A model generated the notes under the pieces. That model was not told where the DNA came from. It saw only the letters and a list, made by a program, of their open reading frames with translations, and did no database searches. Positions 58,622-64,000 of a stretch of DNA of 64,000 nt are shown here, one piece after another (the stretch's first letter is position 1; each line of letters opens with the position of its first letter). This DNA is from Actinoplanes lutulentus (GTDB lineage: Bacteria > Actinomycetota > Actinomycetes > Mycobacteriales > Micromonosporaceae). The position numbers and the translations under genes are program-made. The stretch spans positions 1 to 64,000 of the forward strand of contig NZ_QLMJ01000013.1 of assembly GCF_003259845.1 (NCBI RefSeq). The letters run 5' to 3'.

Positions 58622-59747
58622 GTTCAGGGGCCTGGGGCTGGCGGGGCATTACCTCGACCTGGGGGACCTCGACGAGGTCGTCGCCGGGCACGCCCATGTC
58701 GGCCAGCTTGCGGGCGCTCACCAGCACCCGTGACTCCAGCGAGCCGACCGCCTTGTTGTACGCGGTGACCGCCCCGGTCAGTGACGTGCCCAGCTTGGCC
58801 ACGTGGTCACCGAGCGTGGACAGCCGCCCGTAGAGCTCACGGCCCAGGGTGTGCACCGCCACCGCGTTGCGGGCCAGGGCCTCCTGCCGCCACGAGTACG
58901 CCACCGTGCGCAGCAACGCGACCAGCGTCGCCGGGGTGGCCAGCACCACGTGCCGGCGGAACGCGTGCTCCATCAGCGCCGGGTCGCGTTGCAGGGCCGC
59001 GTCCAGGAACGGGTCGGCCGGGACGAACAGCACCACGAAGTCGGTGGCCTCGTCGAACGCGGCCCAGTACTTCTTCGCCGACAGCTGGTCCACGTGCGCT
59101 CGCAGGTGGCGGGCGTGCATGTCCAGGTGGGAGTCGCGGGTGCGCTCGTCGCGGGCCTCCATCGCCGACAGATAACCCTCCAGCGGCGCTTTCGCGTCGA
59201 CCACCACGGCCCGGCCGCCGTGCAGCTTGACCACCAGGTCGGGGCGGACACCCTGATCGTCGGTGGACCCGGTGACCTGCTCGGCGAAATCGCAGTGCTC
59301 CAGCAGGCCGGCCGCCTCGACGATGCGCCGCAGCTGGTGCTCACCCCAGCGGCCGCGCACCTGCGGGGCACGCAGCGCGGACACCAGCTGCCGGGTCTCG
59401 GTGCGCAGCTCACCGGAGACGACACCCATGGCCCGGACCTGCTCGCGCAGTTCCGCGTACGCGTCCACCCGGTCGTGCTCCAGCTGGGCGACCCGGTCCT
59501 CGTACCGCCGCAGGGTGTCCTGCAGGGGCCCCACGGCCCGGGCCACCGCCTCCTGCGACTGGGCGGTCGACTCGTAGGACAACGCGCGCAGCGACTGTTC
59601 AAGACGCTGTTCACCCTCGCGGGCGGCGGTCACTGTCGCCTCCAGCCGGGCGATGTCGGTGGCGGCGTGCGCCCGGGCGACCAGCCAGCCCAGGGCGGCG
59701 CCGGCGGCGAGGCAGACGAGGATCACAGCGAGCGTCGAGAACGTCAC
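58608..59747 (-). CDS. rmuC: RmuC-family DNA recombination protein
   Basis: The 379-residue protein has an N-terminal membrane segment, a coiled coil (about 30-115) and the RmuC core (VRGRWGEHQLRRIVEAAGLLEH, VVDAKAPLEGYLSAMEA, FVVLFVPADPFLDAAL, VLATPATLVALLRTVAYSWRQE). The core is related to PD-(D/E)XK nucleases; E. coli RmuC limits DNA inversions. GTG at 59747 lies 6 nt behind CAATCT. It converges on ispH with a 14-bp overlap. Confidence 0.93.
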   Translation of the reverse strand: MTFSTLAVILVCLAAGAALGWLVARAHAATDIARLEATVTAAREGEQRLEQSLRALSYESTAQSQEAVARAVGPLQDTLRRYEDRVAQLEHDRVDAYAELREQVRAMGVVSGELRTETRQLVSALRAPQVRGRWGEHQLRRIVEAAGLLEHCDFAEQVTGSTDDQGVRPDLVVKLHGGRAVVVDAKAPLEGYLSAMEARDERTRDSHLDMHARHLRAHVDQLSAKKYWAAFDEATDFVVLFVPADPFLDAALQRDPALMEHAFRRHVVLATPATLVALLRTVAYSWRQEALARNAVAVHTLGRELYGRLSTLGDHVAKLGTSLTGAVTAYNKAVGSLESRVLVSARKLADMGVPGDDLVEVPQVEVMPRQPQAPELSQP

Positions 59748-59801
59748 CTCCGCAGATTGCCAGAAAGGTAGGACAAGCCTCGCGGAGGTACCGTGTGAAA
59801 C

Positions 59802-60596
59802 ATGAAGGGCGTGTTACTCATCCTGGTCATCCTCGCGGTCGTCGCCCTGGTCATCGGCGTGGCGCAACGCAGTGGACAAGCCCGCAGACAGACGCAGCTC
59901 GACGACGCCCGCGCCGAGGCACAGAGGTGGTACGAACGGCTCGGCGGCCAGGTGATGAATCTGGTCTCCGAGGACCCGGCGGCACGCCAGGCGCTCGCTG
60001 ACGCGAGCGAGCGTTACAACGCGGCAGGCGGTCAGCTCCAGCAAGCCAATTCGGTACGCCAATTCGAGCTGGCCCGCGAGTCAGCACTCGAAGGCCTGGC
60101 GTACGTGCGGGCCGCCCGCAGCGCGATGGGCCTCGATCCCGGTCCTGAGGTGCCCCCGCTGGCCGCCTCGCAGGGCACCGGGCGGCTCACCCAGGAGCGC
60201 GAGGTCACCGTGCAGGGCCATCAGTACCGCGCCGGCCCGCAGCCCGGTGCCGCGACGCCCTACTTCTACCCCGGTGGCCGGGTGCAGGGCCGGCCGGTGC
60301 CCGCCGGGTGGTACTCGACGCCGGTGTGGAAAACCGCGCTCGGCGCCGGTGCCGGTGTCCTCGGCGGCATGCTGATCTTCGACGCGCTCTTCTCGCCGGG
60401 TTTCGGTGACGCCGGCTTCGGCGACCCGGGCTTCGACGGTGGCGACTGGGGCGGCGGCGACGTGGCGGCCGGCGGCTTCGACGGCGGGTCCGACCTCAGT
60501 GGCGGTTCCGACTTCGGCGGTGGCGGCGACTGGGGTGGCGGCGGCGGAGACTGGGGCGGCGGCGGCGGAGACTTCGGCGGCGGCGGGGACTTCTGA
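59802..60596 (+). CDS. Membrane protein with glycine-rich tail
   Basis: The 264-residue protein has an N-terminal membrane segment (VLLILVILAVVALVIGVAQ), a helical region (about 25-110; RWYERLGGQVMNLVSEDPAARQALADA), a Pro/Tyr-rich stretch, a second hydrophobic segment (TALGAGAGVLGGMLIFDALF) and a tail of Gly/Asp/Trp/Phe repeats (GGGDWGGGGGDWGG type). The first half resembles DUF1542-type actinobacterial proteins. Function is unknown. ATG at 59802 lies 7 nt behind TACCGT. Confidence 0.8.
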   Translation: MKGVLLILVILAVVALVIGVAQRSGQARRQTQLDDARAEAQRWYERLGGQVMNLVSEDPAARQALADASERYNAAGGQLQQANSVRQFELARESALEGLAYVRAARSAMGLDPGPEVPPLAASQGTGRLTQEREVTVQGHQYRAGPQPGAATPYFYPGGRVQGRPVPAGWYSTPVWKTALGAGAGVLGGMLIFDALFSPGFGDAGFGDPGFDGGDWGGGDVAAGGFDGGSDLSGGSDFGGGGDWGGGGGDWGGGGGDFGGGGDF

Positions 60597-60614
60597 GCCG
60601 TCGTTTTCCGTTGC

Positions 60615-61181
60615 TCAGAACCTGCGGACCGGCTGGTTCTTCTTGACCAGCATCCAGTGCTCCAGTTCCCGGCGCAGCGCCTTCGGGTTCGGCCACACCT
60701 GACTCAGGTCGGCGGTGAACGCCTGGCCGCGCGGGGTGTCGGTCAGCGCCGGGGCGCCGTCGGCGGCGTCCTGCACCGGATGCACCGTGTCCATGTCGCC
60801 CGGGACCACTTCGAGCACCGTGCGCAGCCCGACGCGGCGGATCACCACGGCGGAGACGTCCTGCCACTCCAGCAGGATCGGGTCGCTGTCCTGGGCGGCC
60901 AGCTCCAGGCCGACCTCGGATACGCGTACCCAAGTGGGCAGTGCCGCGCGCGCTGAGACCGTGTAAAGGCCGGCGGCGCCGGCTGCGACCGCGATCGCCT
61001 GCAAGGCGATCACCCACCACGGGTCGCCCGTCTCGCGAGCGAACCAGGCCACCGCGGGCGAGGCCAGAAGGTACGCGATCAGCAGCGCGGCGAAGAGCGT
61101 CGCGAAGGAGCGCGCCGGCGAGGACCGGAACAGCACCGCGTCCCGGGCCGGGGCCTCCACCTGTTCCGGGGCGAACGACAT
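60615..61181 (-). CDS. Membrane protein of unknown function
   Basis: The 188-residue protein has two hydrophobic segments (about 25-75) and a soluble C-terminal domain that may be a PH-like strand-rich fold (WVRVSEVGLELAAQDSDPILLEWQDVSAVVIRR then VLEVVPGD). I do not recognise a specific family. It is convergent to the gene at 59802, with an 18-bp gap. ATG at 61181 has AAGG close upstream. Confidence 0.75.
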   Translation of the reverse strand: MSFAPEQVEAPARDAVLFRSSPARSFATLFAALLIAYLLASPAVAWFARETGDPWWVIALQAIAVAAGAAGLYTVSARAALPTWVRVSEVGLELAAQDSDPILLEWQDVSAVVIRRVGLRTVLEVVPGDMDTVHPVQDAADGAPALTDTPRGQAFTADLSQVWPNPKALRRELEHWMLVKKNQPVRRF

Positions 61182-61201
61182 GCCTTCAATAATGGACTGC
61201 T

Positions 61202-61245
61202 CAGGCCCCTCACTACCGGTGTTTGGCCAGGTAGCGAGGGGCCTG
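61202..61245 (-). terminator. Terminator after valS
   Basis: A 16-bp stem with one mismatch (CAGGCCCCTCACTACC / GGTAGCGAGGGGCCTG) and a 12-nt loop begins 9 nt past the valS stop on the minus strand. Confidence 0.8.
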
Positions 61246-61253
61246 TGCGGTGA

Positions 61254-63791
61254 TCAGAACGCGCAGGCGATGACCAGTTCCGGGGTGCGGTCGCGGAGCA
61301 GGTCCAGCTTCACGATCCGGCCCGCCGCCCGGAAGTCGCCGTCGATCAGCACCAGCCGGTCGAGCAGCTCCGCCGGGCCGAGCGCCTCGGCGAGCGGCAC
61401 CTCGGTCTTCATCGACAGCTTCCGGTCGGACTTGGCCCGGCGGACCTGCCGCAGCGCGTCACCCGCCAGATCGAGCAGCGACGGATCGCTGTCCGGCGCC
61501 ACCCGGGTCAGCTCGTGCGGGGTCGGCCAGGTCGCCTGATGCACCGAACCGTGACTCCACCACGACCAGACCTCCTCGGTGACGTACGGCAGGAACGGCG
61601 CGAACAGCCGCAACAGCACCGACAGCCCGGCAGCGAGAGCCGCCCGCGCGGAATCGGCGCCCGGGCCCTCCGCGTACGCCCGCTCCTTCACCAGCTCGAT
61701 GTAGTCGTCGCAGAACGTCCAGAAGAACGTCTCGGTGACCTGCAGCGCGTCGGTGTACTGGAACTGCCCGAAAGCCGCCGTCGCCTCGGTGACCACCTCG
61801 GCGAGCCGGCCCAGCATCGCCCGGTCCAGCGGTTCGGTGACCGGCTGCCGCAGCGCCTCGGCCGCGCCCAGCCCGAGCGCGAACTTCGATGCGTTCAGCA
61901 GCTTCGTCGCCAGCCGCCGGCCGACTTTCAGCTGCGCCGGCTCGAACGCCAGGTCGGCGCCGGGCCGGCCGCTCGCCGCCCAGTACCGCACGGCGTCCGA
62001 CCCGTACTTCTCCAGCAGCGGGCCCGGGGTCTCCACCTCGTTGCCCATCGTCTTGGAGATCTTCTTGTGGTCCGGGTCCAGGATCCAGCCGGACACCACC
62101 GCCCGCTCCCACGGCAGCGCGTCCGACAGCTGCTCGCCGCGCAGGACCGACGTGAACAGCCAGGTCCGGATGATCTCCTGACCCTGCGGGCGCAGGTCCA
62201 TCGGGTACGTCCGGGCGTGCAGGTCCGCGTCGGTGCTCCAGCCCGTGACGATCTGCGGGGTCAGCGACGACGTCGCCCACGTGTCCATCACGTCCGGGTC
62301 GGCGGTGAAGCCACCCGGCACGTCACGCTGCTCCTCGGTGAAGCCCGGCGGACAGTCCGACGACGGGTCCACGGGCAGCGTGGCGTCGTCCGGCGTCAGC
62401 AGCTGGTCGTAGTCCGGTTCGCCAGCCTCGCCCACCCGGTACCAGATCGGGACCGGCACGCCGAAGAACCGCTGCCGGCTGATCAGCCAGTCACCGGTCA
62501 GGCCGTTGACCCAGTGGTCATACCGATGGCGCATGCTCTCCGGCACCCAGCGCAGCTCACGCCCGCGGGCCAGCAGGCGTTCCCGCAGCTCCGGGTCACG
62601 CCCGCCGTTACGGATGAACCACTGCCGGCTCGTGACGATCTCCAGCGGGCTCTCGCCGCGCTCGTAGAACTTCACCGGATGCGTGATCGGCCGCGGCTCC
62701 CCGAGAAGATCACCCGTCTCCTGGAGCAGCCGGACCATCTCCCGGCGGGCCGCCGCCACGGTCAGGCCGGCGAACCCCTGGTAGGCGGCGACCGGGACAC
62801 CCGTGGGCGCGTCCGGAAGGAAACGCCCGTCGCGGCCGAGGACCACGCGCGTGTCGAGTTTCAGGTCACGCCACCACGTCACGTCGGTGAGGTCACCGAA
62901 CGTGCAGACCATCGCTATCCCCGTACCCTTGTCGGTTGCGGCGAGCGGATGGGCCAGAACCGGAACCTCCACATCGAAGAAGGGGGTCCGGACCGAGGTG
63001 AGACCCGCGAAGCGGGGATCGCCCGGATGATGCACCAGAGCGACACACGCGGGCAGCAGCTCCGGTCGCGTGGTGTCGACCTCGATCGGGCCGTCCTGGC
63101 TGTGGAACCGCAGCTTGTGATAGGCGCCCGGCCGTTCCCGGTCCTCCAGCTCGGCCTGCGCCACCGCGGTACGGAAGCCGACGTCCCAGAGGGTCGGCGC
63201 CTCCGCGGTGTACGCGTTGTCGGCCTGGAGATTTGCTAGGAATGCCCGTTGTGAGACGGCCCGCGACTTCCGGCCGATCGTCGAATACGTCAGTCCCCAG
63301 TCGACGGACAGCCCGAGCTTGCGCCACAGGGACTCGAACGCCTTTTCATCCTCGGCGGTCAGCTTCTCGCAGAGCTCAACGAAGTTACGCCGGGAGATGG
63401 AGACGGGCGGTTTCGGTGGCTTCGCCGGCGGTTCCCAATCCTGCTGGTAGGGCAGGCTCGGGTCGCAGCGGACGCCGTAGACGTTCTGGACGCGGCGCTC
63501 GGTCGGCAGGCCGTTGTCGTCCCAGCCCATCGGGTAGAAGACGGTCTTGCCGTGCATCCGCTGGAAGCGCGCGATCGTGTCGGTGTGCGTGTAGGAGAAG
63601 ACGTGCCCGATGTGCAGCGACCCCGATACGGTCGGCGGGGGCGTGTCGATCGAGAATACGTCCGCACGCTCCTTGGAACGGTCGAACGCGTACGTACCCT
63701 CCCCCTGCCAGTGTGGCGCCCACTTCTCCTCAAGGCCGTCGAGTGACGGGCGCTCGGGGAGACCGTGACGGCCGGTTCCCGTATCAGTCAT
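61254..63791 (-). CDS. valS: Valyl-tRNA synthetase
   Basis: The 845-residue class I synthetase charges tRNA-Val. Motifs: PPPTVSGSLHIGHVFSYTHT (HIGH), YPMGWDDNGLPTERRVQNVY, the editing domain between about 190 and 400 (VDTTRPELLPACVALV), SRQRFFGVPVPIWY, and the KMSKS equivalent DPDHKKISKTMGN (Met replaced by Ile). The anticodon-binding domain follows; the C-terminal coiled-coil arm is short. ATG at 63791 was chosen because the frame to 63845 adds a non-homologous basic leader. Confidence 0.95.
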   Translation of the reverse strand: MTDTGTGRHGLPERPSLDGLEEKWAPHWQGEGTYAFDRSKERADVFSIDTPPPTVSGSLHIGHVFSYTHTDTIARFQRMHGKTVFYPMGWDDNGLPTERRVQNVYGVRCDPSLPYQQDWEPPAKPPKPPVSISRRNFVELCEKLTAEDEKAFESLWRKLGLSVDWGLTYSTIGRKSRAVSQRAFLANLQADNAYTAEAPTLWDVGFRTAVAQAELEDRERPGAYHKLRFHSQDGPIEVDTTRPELLPACVALVHHPGDPRFAGLTSVRTPFFDVEVPVLAHPLAATDKGTGIAMVCTFGDLTDVTWWRDLKLDTRVVLGRDGRFLPDAPTGVPVAAYQGFAGLTVAAARREMVRLLQETGDLLGEPRPITHPVKFYERGESPLEIVTSRQWFIRNGGRDPELRERLLARGRELRWVPESMRHRYDHWVNGLTGDWLISRQRFFGVPVPIWYRVGEAGEPDYDQLLTPDDATLPVDPSSDCPPGFTEEQRDVPGGFTADPDVMDTWATSSLTPQIVTGWSTDADLHARTYPMDLRPQGQEIIRTWLFTSVLRGEQLSDALPWERAVVSGWILDPDHKKISKTMGNEVETPGPLLEKYGSDAVRYWAASGRPGADLAFEPAQLKVGRRLATKLLNASKFALGLGAAEALRQPVTEPLDRAMLGRLAEVVTEATAAFGQFQYTDALQVTETFFWTFCDDYIELVKERAYAEGPGADSARAALAAGLSVLLRLFAPFLPYVTEEVWSWWSHGSVHQATWPTPHELTRVAPDSDPSLLDLAGDALRQVRRAKSDRKLSMKTEVPLAEALGPAELLDRLVLIDGDFRAAGRIVKLDLLRDRTPELVIACAF

Positions 63792-63844
63792 GCCGGCCAG
63801 CCTAGTTTTCCCGGGCGGGTATCGGCGAGGCAGTTTGCGGGTCA

Positions 63845-64000
63845 CGGGGGTGCGCGGGGTTTCCGGGGTCGCCGGGGCCTCCGGGGTCGCCAGGTCGCCG
63901 GGTCGCCGGGTCGCCAGGGCTCCGGGGTCGCCGGGGCTTTCGATGGGCCGGTTGCCGTCTCAGCTTTGGCCCGTGCCGTCTCAGCTTTGGCCCGTGCCGC
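63845..64000. repeat. GC-rich short tandem repeats and a 21-bp direct repeat
   Basis: Units of GGGTCGCCGG/GGGGCTCCGG type fill about 63850-63940. From about 63956 to the edge there are two tandem copies of a 21-bp unit containing CTCAGCTTTGGCCCGTGCCG. There is no gene. Confidence 0.7.

Noticed and set aside
61515..63239. 574-codon plus-strand frame opposite valS
   Set aside because: Arg/Gln/Leu-rich composition without motifs; valS is certain on the other strand.

Overview
The window is about 70% GC, with strong G/C bias at third codon positions, many GTG and TTG starts, actinobacterial Ser/Thr kinases, an acyl-CoA carboxylase with an epsilon subunit, GTP-dependent PEP carboxykinase and mycobacterial-type gene order. 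I read it as chromosomal DNA of a filamentous actinomycete, most likely Micromonosporaceae (Actinoplanes or a close relative). That placement comes from remembered protein families, not from a search. I see no tRNA, rRNA, CRISPR array, prophage or intact insertion sequence.

Layout. 1-817: gene-free, with 15-bp tandem repeats. 0.8-4.0 kb: a degenerate IS110-type protein with a long proline-rich linker and a sensor-kinase-like tail, behind an acidic protein. 4.1-8.6 kb: deoxyribose-phosphate catabolism and uracil salvage (deoC, two aldehyde dehydrogenase-like genes, upp) and a Nudix hydrolase. 8.7-16.6 kb: a two-domain teichoic-acid-type glycosyltransferase, a GPP34 protein, a phosphohexomutase and a Ser/Thr kinase. 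17-24.3 kb: M20 amidohydrolase, DUF4349 lipoprotein, metallo-hydrolase, two less well-known proteins, maf and the biotinylated acyl-CoA carboxylase alpha chain. 24.3-27.7 kb: an operon of ATP-grasp, alpha-E and transglutaminase genes. 28-36.8 kb: DedA protein, quinone reductase lpdA, a GGCT-fold protein, a PPE-like/helical gene pair, accE, a very long Ser/Thr kinase, and a small membrane protein followed by an M50 protease. 36.8-41 kb: accD, a repeat protein, birA and a PH-domain membrane protein. 41-47.9 kb: two GtrA proteins, a sigma factor with its own zinc finger, pckG, a GT-C glycosyltransferase and a geranylgeranyl-reductase-like flavoprotein. 47.9-63.8 kb: a Z-prenyl synthase, otsB, PIN-PhoH, a lytic transglycosylase, a secreted trypsin, a rhomboid, glpX, a DUF4245 protein, xseB-xseA, ispH, rmuC and valS, with small membrane proteins between.

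How the genes fit. All pieces of a biotin-dependent acyl-CoA carboxylase are present (accA-type alpha, accD-type beta, accE epsilon, biotin ligase), with maf, upp, a phosphohexomutase, lpdA, the GGCT protein, the PH protein and a GtrA protein. From memory, the same set lies between Rv3277 and Rv3310 in Mycobacterium tuberculosis. The right third (Z-prenyl synthase, PhoH2-type, glpX, DUF4245, xseBA, ispH) resembles Rv1086-Rv1112. Two ancestral actinobacterial blocks therefore lie side by side, with lineage-specific genes inserted.

Regulation. At least 18 chosen starts lie 5-8 nt behind a TANNNT hexamer and lack a Shine-Dalgarno sequence, so many genes are probably transcribed as leaderless mRNAs. 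Several starts were moved from the longest open frame on this evidence or on a Shine-Dalgarno match. The most unusual items are the domesticated IS110-like fusion protein, the ATP-grasp/alpha-E/transglutaminase operon, the PPE-like pair without ESX machinery, a nested inverted-repeat element before the metallo-hydrolase gene, and a CRP-like site inside a large hairpin before the transglycosylase gene.
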